Part shown: positions 16,334-24,180 of the stretch, one piece after another
How the letters are laid out: every line of letters starts with the position of its first letter
How positions within the stretch are numbered: the stretch's first letter is position 1
Source of the DNA: Hymenobacter aquaticus
GTDB lineage: Bacteria; Bacteroidota; Bacteroidia; Cytophagales; Hymenobacteraceae
Assembly: GCF_004765605.1 (NCBI RefSeq)
Contig: NZ_SRLC01000002.1
Coordinates: forward strand, 1,364,001-1,428,000
Reading direction: 5' to 3'
Length of the DNA: 64,000 bases
Translations under genes and position numbers: made by a program
Notes under the pieces: generated by a model
The model's input: the letters and a program-made list of their open reading frames with translations, nothing else
Database searches by the model: none
Told to the model about the DNA's origin: nothing

Positions 16334-17605
16334 ATGCCTAGAAAGCTACTTCACCTATCCTGCGCCCTGGTTTCAGCCTTGGGCGCCCTGATCCTGCTGC
16401 CCGCCACCGCCCAGGCCCAGACCGGGCGCCAGCCGGGCTACATCGTGCCCCTGGCCGGCGACACCGTGCGGGGTACGCTGGTGCTGGGGCGGGCCCAGCG
16501 CAATGCCCTGCTCTGCGAGTTTCAGGCCGCTGGTCAAGCGGCGGCCAAACAGTACCAGCCGGCTGAGCTACGCGGCTACGGCACCGCCGGCTTGGTCTAC
16601 GCTGCCTACCAAGTGCCCCGCTCGGCCGATTCGGTGACCACCGCCCGCAAATCTGTCTTCCTGGAGCTGCTCGTGCCCGGACCGCTGCAACTCTACAGCC
16701 TGAAAGAAGAAAGCAAAGAGCGGTTTTTCATCGGCACCCAGCCGACGGAGCAACTCATGGAGCTGAAGCAGCGCAAAACCAGCGTGCAGCGTGCCGGCAA
16801 GCAGTTCGTTATTACGGAGCGAATGTACCAGGATACCCTGGTCAGAGTACTGCGGGCGTGCCCGGAGCAGGCGGCCCGCGCCAAAGACGTTCTGTTCAAC
16901 GCCCCGGACCTGACCCGGGTCATCACCAACTACAATCAGTGCGTAGCCCCGCAGCTGCCGAAGCAGTCGACGCCTACTGCCAAGCGCAATACGATAGGTT
17001 TTGGCTTGGTCCTGGGCACCAGCCTTGCCGACCAGATGGTGCTGGGAGAAGGCAAGGGGGAAAGCGAGCTGGCCTGGAAGTACCAGGGAAAGCGCTACCT
17101 CATGGGCGGCGTGGATATTTCTCTGACGCCGGGCTTCAAAGGAGCGCCGTTCTCTGTTCATTCAGGCTTGCTCTACGAGCGAGGCCGCACCTTCACGGCC
17201 CACGACGTGTTTTTTCCAACCCTGTCGAAGGCACAGGATGCCATCATTGAGCTGGATTACCTGGTGTTGCCCCTGCTGGCGCGCTACCGCCTCGGACAGG
17301 GAGTGTTTCGGGTATACGCCGAAGCGGGCCCGTTATTCCGCTTCCTCACCGCCACCCGGCAAAACCAAGTGGTGTACACGTCGACCAACCCACAGGCGGC
17401 TCCTATCGTGTTTCCCCTGATAGCCAATCCTTCCGCTGTCAGTGTGGGCGTGGGAGCCGGCCTGGGAACCGAAGTGATGATTCCCGGCGGCCGACCATTA
17501 TCGGTAAGCATTCGGGGCGAGAAAAGCACGGGGCCAGACAACCAGGGCAATTCCTCTACTTATACCAACGTGAGTCTGCTGCTGGGCTATTCACTCACCA
17601 AGTAG
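16334..17605 (+). CDS. Outer-membrane beta-barrel-type protein, paralog 2 of 4
   Basis: 423 residues from the ATG at 16334. Signal peptide MPRKLLHLSCALVSALGALILLPATAQAQ. Family signature RQPGYIVPLAGDTVRGTL, then LLCEFQAAGQ, ERFFIGTQP, YQDTLVRVLRACPEQ and VITNYNQC, all aligned with paralog 1. The C-terminal half shows strand-like repeats (LTPGFKGAPFSVHSGLLYERGRTF is shared nearly word for word with paralog 1) and ends LLLGYSLTK. Paralogs 1 and 2 form the closer pair, implying a tandem duplication. It ends in a terminator shared with the convergent small mutase subunit gene. Function unknown. Confidence 0.75.
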   Translation: MPRKLLHLSCALVSALGALILLPATAQAQTGRQPGYIVPLAGDTVRGTLVLGRAQRNALLCEFQAAGQAAAKQYQPAELRGYGTAGLVYAAYQVPRSADSVTTARKSVFLELLVPGPLQLYSLKEESKERFFIGTQPTEQLMELKQRKTSVQRAGKQFVITERMYQDTLVRVLRACPEQAARAKDVLFNAPDLTRVITNYNQCVAPQLPKQSTPTAKRNTIGFGLVLGTSLADQMVLGEGKGESELAWKYQGKRYLMGGVDISLTPGFKGAPFSVHSGLLYERGRTFTAHDVFFPTLSKAQDAIIELDYLVLPLLARYRLGQGVFRVYAEAGPLFRFLTATRQNQVVYTSTNPQAAPIVFPLIANPSAVSVGVGAGLGTEVMIPGGRPLSVSIRGEKSTGPDNQGNSSTYTNVSLLLGYSLTK

Positions 17606-17621
17606 CATCGTCTGGAAGCAT

Positions 17622-17658
17622 AAAAAAAGGTCCGCTACCGAGCAGCGGACCTTTTTTT
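17622..17658. terminator. Bidirectional Rho-independent terminator
   Basis: AAAAAAAGGTCCGCT ... AGCGGACCTTTTTTT: a GC stem with an A-run on one side and a T-run on the other. It lies between the convergent stops of paralog 2 (17605) and mutA (17662). Confidence 0.92.
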
Positions 17659-17661
17659 ATG

Positions 17662-19437
17662 TCAGGCCCGGCCTTGCAGGCGGGCCAGCACGTCGTCGGT
17701 GCTGTAGCCTTCCACCGTAAACTCGCGGAAGCCAAACAGCGACACGGCTTCCTGCATCGTGGCCAGGTCGGCGGTGAGCAGGGTGGGCGGAATGAAGTCG
17801 GGCTCATCGACGGGCACGCGGCACACCACGCGGGCGAAGTGGCCGAACTGGTCGGGCGTGGCATACATCAGCGTGGCCGCTTCCGGGGTCGAAAACAGCA
17901 CCGAGAGGGTGCCTTCGGGGTGGCTGGCTTTCAGGGCCAGGCGCTCCTGGGCCGGCAGCAGCCGCAGAAACGACTCCAGAATCACTTGGTTGGTGTGGGT
18001 GCCCAGCAGCACCACGGCGGCGCGGCGGCGCTTTTTCTCGCGGCGCTGAAAGTGCAGGGCCGTGGCCAGGCGCAGCACCTCCGAGGGGTAGGCCGCCCGC
18101 GTCGAGTCGAACTCCTTGCTGCGCAGCAGGCGCTTGGGGTTGTAGTCGAACTGCTCCTGCTGGTTCTGAAACCGGTTGGTGCCCACAATCACCTGCTCGC
18201 CGTTGGCAATACGCTGGAACTGGGTCTGGGCCACGCTGTGCAGCTCCTGCAGCACCAGCCCGATGGCGCCGGGCAGCCCACCCGCCGCTTCCACGCGCTG
18301 AAACACGGCCCACGCTTCGCGGGCCAGCTGGTCGGTCAGGGTTTCGAGGTAGTAAGAGCCCGCCGCAGGGTCGGCCACCCGGTTCAGCCCGGCTTCCTCC
18401 CGCAGAATAACGGGCAGGTTGCGGGCCAGGCGGCTCGAAAACTCGTTGGGGCTCTGGTAAATCCGGTCGAAGGGCGCTACGCTCACCGCATCGGCCCCGC
18501 CGAGCACGGCGGCCATGGTTTCGGTCGTGACGCGCAGCAGGTTGGTGTGCGGGTCGAGGGTGGTTTGCGACCAGGTAGAGGTGGTAGCGAAGAGGCGCAG
18601 GGCCTGGGCGGCTTCGGTGGGCAGGCCGTAGGCGTGCAGCAGCGTGGCCCACAGGCGGCGCAGGGCCCGCAGCTTCCCGATTTCAAAAAAGTAGTTGGGG
18701 TTCAGGCCCACCTGAATCTGAAAAGCGGCGGCTACTTCCGCCACGCTGAGCTCGGCCGAGGGCAGCTGCTCCAAGTAGGTAGAAGCGGCGGCCAGCACAA
18801 ACCCGATTTGCTGAATGACGGTCCCGCCCCGGTTGGCGAAAAAAGTGCCGTTCAGCGTCAGGGCGCGGAACTCGGGCAGGTGGCGGGTGAGGCCGATAAT
18901 CGTGCGCAGGTCGGCCAGCTGGTGAGGCAGGTCGGCCGTGTGGTCCGTGACGGGGTCGAAGCGCAAAAAGCCGCGCAGGGCCGTGGCGCCCGTGGCCAGC
19001 AGCCGGGCCACGAAGTCGGCGGCGCCTATCCGGATGGAATACCCGACGTAGGTGGAGGCCAGCGGCAGCCGCTCGTGCAGGTAGGCCACGTCGAAGGCCG
19101 CCGCGTCGGTTAGCTCGAAGTATGCCCCGTCGGCCCCGCGCTGCAGCGCATCGGCGGCCCGCTCAATGGCCAAGTGGCCCGCGTCGGCGGCTCCCACGGC
19201 AAAGGTCGGCAGGTTCAGCCAGTTGGTATTCGTATTGGTCAGCTGCCCGGTCGGCAGGTTTTGCAGGGCTTCCTGGTGGTAGAAGGGCTGCACGGTAATG
19301 CCCTCGGGCGTCGTCCACTTCAGGCTGGCGGGGTCCGCGCCTTTCAAGTCGCGCCGGATGCGTTCCTGCCAGGCCGCGGTGCTCAAGGACTCAAACTCGG
19401 AAAACGAAAGGGGCGGGGAAGGCAGGGCGTCGGCCAT
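17662..19437 (-). CDS. mutA: Methylmalonyl-CoA mutase small (beta) subunit
   Basis: 591 residues from the ATG at 19437 (MADALPSPPLSFSEF); the longer open frame to 19605 would overlap the divergent gene's promoter. It matches mutase N-terminal domain features (WQERIRRDLKGADPASLKWTTPEGI, YLHERLPLASTYVGYSIR, DRIYQSPNEFSSRLARNLPVIL, DPAAGSYYLETLTDQL). The C-terminal B12-like domain lacks DxHxxG, as expected for the non-catalytic subunit of the heterodimer. It pairs with mutB to convert between succinyl-CoA and methylmalonyl-CoA. The two subunit genes usually lie side by side; here two outer-membrane protein genes in the opposite orientation separate them. Confidence 0.93.
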   Translation of the reverse strand: MADALPSPPLSFSEFESLSTAAWQERIRRDLKGADPASLKWTTPEGITVQPFYHQEALQNLPTGQLTNTNTNWLNLPTFAVGAADAGHLAIERAADALQRGADGAYFELTDAAAFDVAYLHERLPLASTYVGYSIRIGAADFVARLLATGATALRGFLRFDPVTDHTADLPHQLADLRTIIGLTRHLPEFRALTLNGTFFANRGGTVIQQIGFVLAAASTYLEQLPSAELSVAEVAAAFQIQVGLNPNYFFEIGKLRALRRLWATLLHAYGLPTEAAQALRLFATTSTWSQTTLDPHTNLLRVTTETMAAVLGGADAVSVAPFDRIYQSPNEFSSRLARNLPVILREEAGLNRVADPAAGSYYLETLTDQLAREAWAVFQRVEAAGGLPGAIGLVLQELHSVAQTQFQRIANGEQVIVGTNRFQNQQEQFDYNPKRLLRSKEFDSTRAAYPSEVLRLATALHFQRREKKRRRAAVVLLGTHTNQVILESFLRLLPAQERLALKASHPEGTLSVLFSTPEAATLMYATPDQFGHFARVVCRVPVDEPDFIPPTLLTADLATMQEAVSLFGFREFTVEGYSTDDVLARLQGRA

Positions 19438-19530
19438 AGGGAAGAAAAATAAAGCCAGTGGGAGGGACCGGCGGATAGGAACGGGGTAAAGATACCGCAT
19501 TGGGCGAACAACAAGCATGGTCGGCGCGGC

Positions 19531-19560
19531 TTGGTTGGGGCCGATTTCGCCGTAGCTTTG
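19531..19560 (+). promoter_or_regulatory. Predicted promoter of paralog 3
   Basis: TTG at 19531-19533, a 19-nt spacer and TAGCTTTG at 19553-19560, a full consensus match 58 bp upstream of the ATG at 19619. Confidence 0.6.
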
Positions 19561-19618
19561 TCGATTTACAATCAGCCGGCGGACCATTGCAACCCGCTGT
19601 TTCACTCATTTTTCGTTT

Positions 19619-20854
19619 ATGCGTTCTTCTTTACGCTTATTGGCGCTGCCCTTACTCGCTATTTCTTCCGGGGCGCTGGCCCAAACCAATTTCCGGCCCG
19701 GCTACGTGGTGCAGCCCGCCGGCGACACCCTGCGCGGCGAAGTCGACAACCGCGGGGCGCAGTACAACGGCACCATCAGCCGGTTCCGGCCCGACGCGGC
19801 CGCGACGGTCGTTGAGTATCAGCCCCAGCAGCTGGCGGGCTACGGCTTCGTCAGCGGGCAGCACTATCAGGCCCTGACGCTGCCGGGCCAAGTGCCCACC
19901 AAGGCGTTTCTGGAGGTATTGGCCCTGGGTCAGCTCTCCTTGTATCATTATACCGACGCGGCCGGCAAAGAGCATTACTATACCCGCAAGGGTACCGAAC
20001 CCCTGCTGCCCCTGGTGCAGCGCGACACGACCGTGACCCGGGTAAATGCCCAAACCGGTCTGCCCGTAACCACCAAAGAGCGGCAGTACCCGCTGCGCGC
20101 CGTACTCTGGAGCCAGATGGCCGACTGCCCCACCGCGCAGGTGGCCGTGAAAAGTCTGGAGCTGAAAGAGTCGCAGCTGCTGAAAGCGGTAACGGCCTAC
20201 AATGCCTGCCAGGGGGGCGCGGCCACCTATGCCCGGCCGGCCCGGACTTCCAAAACGCGCTTTACGGCCCTGGTGCTGGCCAACCGCGGGCAAATGGACA
20301 TCGAGCGGGTGGGCAAAGACAAGGTGCAGTCGGGCTGGAGTGCCGGTGGCGGCCTGGGCCTGGATTTCGCCCCGGCCTTTTTCAACCCCAAGCTGACCCT
20401 GCAGCTGCAACTGCTCTACACCCAGCACTCCTTTACCAAGGAGCAGGCCGTTTCCGACGCCCAGCTGGTGACCGGCACCGACGGCCGCATTAACTACAGC
20501 ATCGTGCAAAACACGATTCAGATTCCGGTGCTGCTGCGCTACACCTATCCCAAGGGCCCCGTGCGGCCGTATCTGCAGGCCGGGCCGCTGCTTTCGTTGT
20601 TTACGAAAAACTCGGCCGACGCCGTGCTGACCTACAAAACCTACGCCGGGGTAGCAAAAACCGAAAACTCCTCGCTCGAGATGCGCAGCTACGGCATCGG
20701 GGGCACCATTGGCGTGGGCGTGGCCATTCCTACCGCCGTGGGCGACTTCACCCTGGAAGCCCGCAACGACGTGACGGACGCCCTGGTGCACGACGACGGC
20801 ATCTCCGGCAAGTCCGGCGTTTCGGTAGTGGCCGGCTTCACCTTCGGCAAGTAA
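19619..20854 (+). CDS. Outer-membrane beta-barrel-type protein, paralog 3 of 4
   Basis: 411 residues. Signal peptide MRSSLRLLALPLLAISSGALAQ. Family signature FRPGYVVQPAGDTLRGEVDNRG, then KAFLEVLALGQLSLYHYTD, a YPLRAVLWSQMADCPT motif and VTAYNACQ. The second half has predicted beta strands (LQLQLLYTQHSF, IQIPVLLRYTYPKGPVRPYLQAGPLLSLF) and ends VVAGFTFGK. The cleaved N-terminus and early region are almost identical to paralog 4, so these two are a recent tandem pair. Function unknown; expected in the outer membrane. Confidence 0.75.
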   Translation: MRSSLRLLALPLLAISSGALAQTNFRPGYVVQPAGDTLRGEVDNRGAQYNGTISRFRPDAAATVVEYQPQQLAGYGFVSGQHYQALTLPGQVPTKAFLEVLALGQLSLYHYTDAAGKEHYYTRKGTEPLLPLVQRDTTVTRVNAQTGLPVTTKERQYPLRAVLWSQMADCPTAQVAVKSLELKESQLLKAVTAYNACQGGAATYARPARTSKTRFTALVLANRGQMDIERVGKDKVQSGWSAGGGLGLDFAPAFFNPKLTLQLQLLYTQHSFTKEQAVSDAQLVTGTDGRINYSIVQNTIQIPVLLRYTYPKGPVRPYLQAGPLLSLFTKNSADAVLTYKTYAGVAKTENSSLEMRSYGIGGTIGVGVAIPTAVGDFTLEARNDVTDALVHDDGISGKSGVSVVAGFTFGK

Positions 20855-20873
20855 CGCGGCAATATCAATTGAT

Positions 20874-20910
20874 GAAAGAGGTGCCCCAGCTACGGCGGGG
20901 TACCTCTTTC
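20874..20910. terminator. Terminator-like hairpin between paralogs 3 and 4
   Basis: GAAAGAGGTGCCCC / GGGGTACCTCTTTC with an 9-nt loop and one wobble pair. It lies 20 bp after the stop of paralog 3. Confidence 0.75.
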
Positions 20911-20950
20911 CGCTTGCCTCATCCCGTTTCCAAATCCTATTGCCTTGATT

Positions 20951-22210
20951 ATGCCCCGTTTTTTACGTCTGCTTACCCTTCCTTTACTCGCTATTTCTTT
21001 CGGGGCCCTGGCTCAGGCCGATTTCCGGCCCGGCTACGTAGTGCAGCCCGCCGGCGACACCCTGCGCGGCGAGGTCGATAACCGCAGCGACGTGCGCAAT
21101 GCCGCTGCGTGCCGGTTTCGCCAGGCCGGCTCCGTCCGGGAATATGCGCCGGCCGAGCTGCTGGGCTTTGGCCTGACCGGCCGCAAAGTGTACCGCACCC
21201 GCACCGTAACCGTACCCGACAGCGCCGCCCAGCCCGCCCGGACCTATTTCCTGGAAGTGCTGGCGGCCGGCCCGGCTCAGCTTTACTACCGACGCGACCC
21301 GGGCGGCATCGACCATTACTACATCAGCGTGGGCGGCCAAACCGCCACGGAACTCGTGTACCGCCGCGTCCTGCTGCAGATGGCCGGCGGGGAATGGGTA
21401 ACCATGGTTAGCCGTTACCAGGAAAAGAACCTGTTCCGGGGGACGCTGGCCGAAACCTTCGCCGCCTGCCCCGCCGTGCAGCAGCAGGTGTCGAGCTTGC
21501 AGTACAAGGCCAGCAGCCTGGTGGGCATCGTGGAGCGCTACAACGCTTGCGTAGGTGGCCCTGGCGCCGGGCAGCCAGTATCCGCGCGGCGCTCAGCTCG
21601 CTACAGCCTCGGGGTAGTAGCCGGGGTAGGAGTCAGCCAGATGCAGCTCAGTGGGTACACCAGCTTCGAGCAGGCCAACTTCCCGAGTTCGGTGCAGCCA
21701 GTAGTAGGCTTGCGGTTGGGTATTCCCATGCCCCGTCTCAACGAGAAACTCTCCTTGCAGATAGAAGCGCTGTACCAGCGGCAGCGCTACGAGTCGGAGT
21801 ATACGACCCGCTTCGGCAGCAGCAGCGCGTACCGGGAGCAGGCCCGGGTGGCGCTGAACTACCTCAAAGTTCCCTTCATGCTGCGCTACACTTACCCCCG
21901 TGGGGCAGTGCGGCCCATGGTGCAGCTGGGCGTCTCGCCCAACCTGAGCCTGAGCACGACGGCCGAGTTCCGGCAGCAAAACCTCGACGGCTCCTACGGT
22001 ACCTGGCGCCCGGCTTTCGACAAGGAAGCGCTGAGTCTCTTCGACTGGGGCCCGACGGCCAGTGTGGGCGTGCTCACTTCGGGGTTGGGTGGGCGGCAGC
22101 TCACGCTGGAAGCCCGGGCCGAGCGCAGCACTGGCTTCGTGTATATCTCGGCCATCAATAGTGAGCTGTGGCACTACCAGCTGCTGTTGGGTGTTAACCT
22201 GACCAAATAA
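20951..22210 (+). CDS. Outer-membrane beta-barrel-type protein, paralog 4 of 4
   Basis: 419 residues from the ATG at 20951. Signal peptide MPRFLRLLTLPLLAISFGALAQ. Signature FRPGYVVQPAGDTLRGEVDNRS is shared with paralog 3. It continues with TYFLEVLAAGPAQLYYRRD, FRGTLAETFAACPAVQ and IVERYNACV. The C-terminal half has SLQIEALYQRQRYESEY, VPFMLRYTYPRGAVRPMVQLGVSPNLSL, ending LLLGVNLTK. The conserved CP...YN.C spacing across all four copies suggests a shared disulfide. Function unknown. Confidence 0.75.
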   Translation: MPRFLRLLTLPLLAISFGALAQADFRPGYVVQPAGDTLRGEVDNRSDVRNAAACRFRQAGSVREYAPAELLGFGLTGRKVYRTRTVTVPDSAAQPARTYFLEVLAAGPAQLYYRRDPGGIDHYYISVGGQTATELVYRRVLLQMAGGEWVTMVSRYQEKNLFRGTLAETFAACPAVQQQVSSLQYKASSLVGIVERYNACVGGPGAGQPVSARRSARYSLGVVAGVGVSQMQLSGYTSFEQANFPSSVQPVVGLRLGIPMPRLNEKLSLQIEALYQRQRYESEYTTRFGSSSAYREQARVALNYLKVPFMLRYTYPRGAVRPMVQLGVSPNLSLSTTAEFRQQNLDGSYGTWRPAFDKEALSLFDWGPTASVGVLTSGLGGRQLTLEARAERSTGFVYISAINSELWHYQLLLGVNLTK

Positions 22211-22223
22211 GTTTTGGCGGACG

Positions 22224-22231
22224 TACCTTTG
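22224..22231 (+). promoter_or_regulatory. TAnnTTTG promoter element before the nucleotidase genes
   Basis: TACCTTTG, 23 bp upstream of the ATG at 22255. No convincing upstream TTG at the usual spacing, so only half of the consensus is present. Confidence 0.35.
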
Positions 22232-22254
22232 CCCTCCGCCTCTTTCGCAACCGC

Positions 22255-23010
22255 ATGATTTTTTCCCGTTCGAAGTTCTCGGTCTGGAGCCTGGTGCTGG
22301 TCACCAGCCTCACCTTCAGCTGCCAGCGCGGCGGCTACCAGGCCAAGCCCCAGCTGGCACCCACCACGGCCCAGCCCGTCACGAAGTCCCTGCCCGACAA
22401 CCCCCAGGCCGCCGCTACCATCGAGCCGTACCGGCAGCGCGTCAATCAGCAGATGAGCGAGGTGCTGGGCGTAGCGCCGGTGGCCATTCTCAAAAACAGC
22501 GGTGAGTCGCCCCTGGCCAATTTCGTGGGCGACATACAAGTCGCGCGGGCCAGCCAGGCGCTGGGGCAGCCCATCGACCTGGGCGTGATGACCAACGGCG
22601 GCCTGCGGGCCAGCCTGCCGGCCGGGCCCCTCACGCTGGGCTCGGTGTTCGAGCTGATGCCGTTTGAGAACGAATTGGTGGTGCTCGATGCGCCCGGCCC
22701 GGTGATGCAGGAGCTGCTCAACTACGCCGCCCGCATCAAAATGGCCCTGTCGAACGTGACGTACACCGTCAGCCCCGACGGCAAGCCCACCAACGTGCTC
22801 ATCGGCGCCCGGCCCTTCGACCCCAGCCGCACCTACACCATCGCCATTTCCGACTATTTGGCCGGGGGCGGCGACCAGATGGTGTTTTTCAAAGCCCTGA
22901 AGCCCCGCGGCACGGGCGTGCTGCTGCGCAACGCCATTGCCGACCACCTGCGCCAGCTCACCAAGCAGGGCAAGCCCGTCGTGGCCAAGGTAGAAGGAAG
23001 AGTGAAATAA
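22255..23010 (+). CDS. 5'-nucleotidase C-terminal domain lipoprotein
   Basis: 251 residues. The lipoprotein signal ends SLTFSC (Cys23). Residues about 75-245 match the substrate-binding domain of UshA-like 5'-nucleotidases (SPLANFVGDIQ, MTNGGLRASLPAGPLTLGSVFELMPFENELVVL, YTIAISDYLAGGGDQMVFF). It lacks the catalytic metallophosphatase domain, which is encoded by the next gene on the same strand. The two products probably form one split enzyme that hydrolyses nucleotides or related phosphate esters in the periplasm. The order is reversed relative to the one-chain enzyme. Confidence 0.88.
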   Translation: MIFSRSKFSVWSLVLVTSLTFSCQRGGYQAKPQLAPTTAQPVTKSLPDNPQAAATIEPYRQRVNQQMSEVLGVAPVAILKNSGESPLANFVGDIQVARASQALGQPIDLGVMTNGGLRASLPAGPLTLGSVFELMPFENELVVLDAPGPVMQELLNYAARIKMALSNVTYTVSPDGKPTNVLIGARPFDPSRTYTIAISDYLAGGGDQMVFFKALKPRGTGVLLRNAIADHLRQLTKQGKPVVAKVEGRVK

Positions 23011-23085
23011 TGTGCTCAAGTGCTAATGTGGGAAATGTGCTAGTCCTCATTCAGCACATTTCCCACATTAGCACTTGAGCACATT
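23009..23085. repeat. Perfect 33-bp inverted repeat of GTGCTAAT words
   Basis: Arms 23009-23041 and 23053-23085 are exact complements over 33 bp with an 11-nt loop. They are built of repeating AATGTGCT/GTGCTAATGTG words. The left arm begins inside the TAA stop of the nucleotidase C-domain gene. The word CACATTAGCACATT recurs just after (23091-23105) and near 41915-41954 and 42133-42173. Confidence 0.85.
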
Positions 23086-23110
23086 CACCCCACATTAGCA
23101 CATTAAAACC

Positions 23111-24037
23111 ATGAATCGTCGCGATTTTCTTAAGCATACGTCGCTGGGGGCTGCCAGCCTGGGACTGATGGGGCTGAGTTTGCCCGCGGTAGGCCGCGAT
23201 ACCAAAAACGCGCGCCTCACCATTCTGCACACCAACGACATGCACTCGCGCATCGAGCCGTTTCCGGAGGGCAGCGCGCAGTGGGCCGGTATGGGCGGCA
23301 TGGCCCGCCGCGCCAGCCTCATCGAGCAGATCCGCAAACAGGAGCCCAACGTGCTGCTGCTCGACTCGGGCGACATCTGGCAGGGCACGCCTTACTTCAA
23401 CTTCTTCAACGGGGAGCTGGAGTATAAGCTGATGAGCCAGATGGCCTACGATGCCGCCACGCTGGGCAACCACGACTTCGACAACGGGCTGGAAGGCCTG
23501 AAAAAGCAGTTGCCCAACGCCGGCTTTCCCTTCCTGATTGCCAACTACGACTTCTCCCAGACCATTCTGGCGGGCCAGTTCAAGCCCTACAAGGTATTTG
23601 AGAAGGCCGGTATGCGCATTGGCGTATTCGGCATCGGCATCGAAATGCAGGGCCTGATTTCGGACCGCAACATTGGGGGCACCAAGTACCTCGACCCGGT
23701 GGCTACCTCGCAGACCATGGTGGCCCAGCTGCGCGGGGCCGAGCGGTGCGACATGGTTATCTGCCTTTCCCACCTGGGCTACAAGTACGAAAGCGCCAAA
23801 ATCGACGACCTGAAGCTGGCCGCGCGGGTGTCGGGCATCGACCTGATTCTGGGCGGCCACACGCACACGTTCCTCGACAAGCCCGACGTCATCGACGGCC
23901 CCAACGGGCACCGCACCCTGGTCAACCAGGTGGGCTGGTCCGGCATCAACCTGGGCCGCATCGACTACTCCTTCGAGCATGGCGCCAAGCGGCTGGCGGT
24001 GGCCAGCTCGGCCGTGGTGCCTGTAACGACGGCGTGA
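23111..24037 (+). CDS. 5'-nucleotidase catalytic (metallophosphatase) domain, Tat-exported
   Basis: 308 residues. A twin-arginine signal (MNRRDFLKHTSLGAASLGLMG) is followed by the calcineurin-like metallophosphatase motifs in order: TILHTNDMHSRIEP (metal-binding DMH), LLDSGDIWQGTPYF, TLGNHDFDNG (GNHD), CLSHLGY and ILGGHTHTF (GGHTH). This is the UshA/5'-nucleotidase catalytic half. Its C-terminal domain partner lies immediately upstream. Tat export would allow cytoplasmic folding with metals loaded. It should dephosphorylate nucleotides in the periplasm. A perfect inverted repeat separates the two genes. Confidence 0.9.
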   Translation: MNRRDFLKHTSLGAASLGLMGLSLPAVGRDTKNARLTILHTNDMHSRIEPFPEGSAQWAGMGGMARRASLIEQIRKQEPNVLLLDSGDIWQGTPYFNFFNGELEYKLMSQMAYDAATLGNHDFDNGLEGLKKQLPNAGFPFLIANYDFSQTILAGQFKPYKVFEKAGMRIGVFGIGIEMQGLISDRNIGGTKYLDPVATSQTMVAQLRGAERCDMVICLSHLGYKYESAKIDDLKLAARVSGIDLILGGHTHTFLDKPDVIDGPNGHRTLVNQVGWSGINLGRIDYSFEHGAKRLAVASSAVVPVTTA

Positions 24038-24074
24038 GAAAAGCAAGGAAAAGAGCGTTTTTTTGTATCCTGAC

Positions 24075-24083
24075 TTTTCCACA
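24075..24083. promoter_or_regulatory. Possible DnaA box upstream of dnaA
   Basis: TTTTCCACA differs at one base from the DnaA-box consensus TTATCCACA and lies 98 bp upstream of the dnaA start. A single box could support autoregulation. No cluster of boxes is visible, so it is not evidence of an origin. Confidence 0.3.
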
Positions 24084-24103
24084 TTTTTGTCTCCCCCTAG
24101 AAA

Positions 24104-24127
24104 AAACGGGCTTTTTTTGGCCCGTTT
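24104..24127. terminator. Hairpin between the nucleotidase and dnaA genes
   Basis: AAACGGGC / GCCCGTTT around a T-rich loop, 54 bp before the dnaA start. Terminator-like, but with the T-run in the loop. Confidence 0.45.
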
Positions 24128-24180
24128 CTGACCCTATTGTCCGCCCTGCAAGCACCTGGTGCTTTTGTCTTAACTAATTG

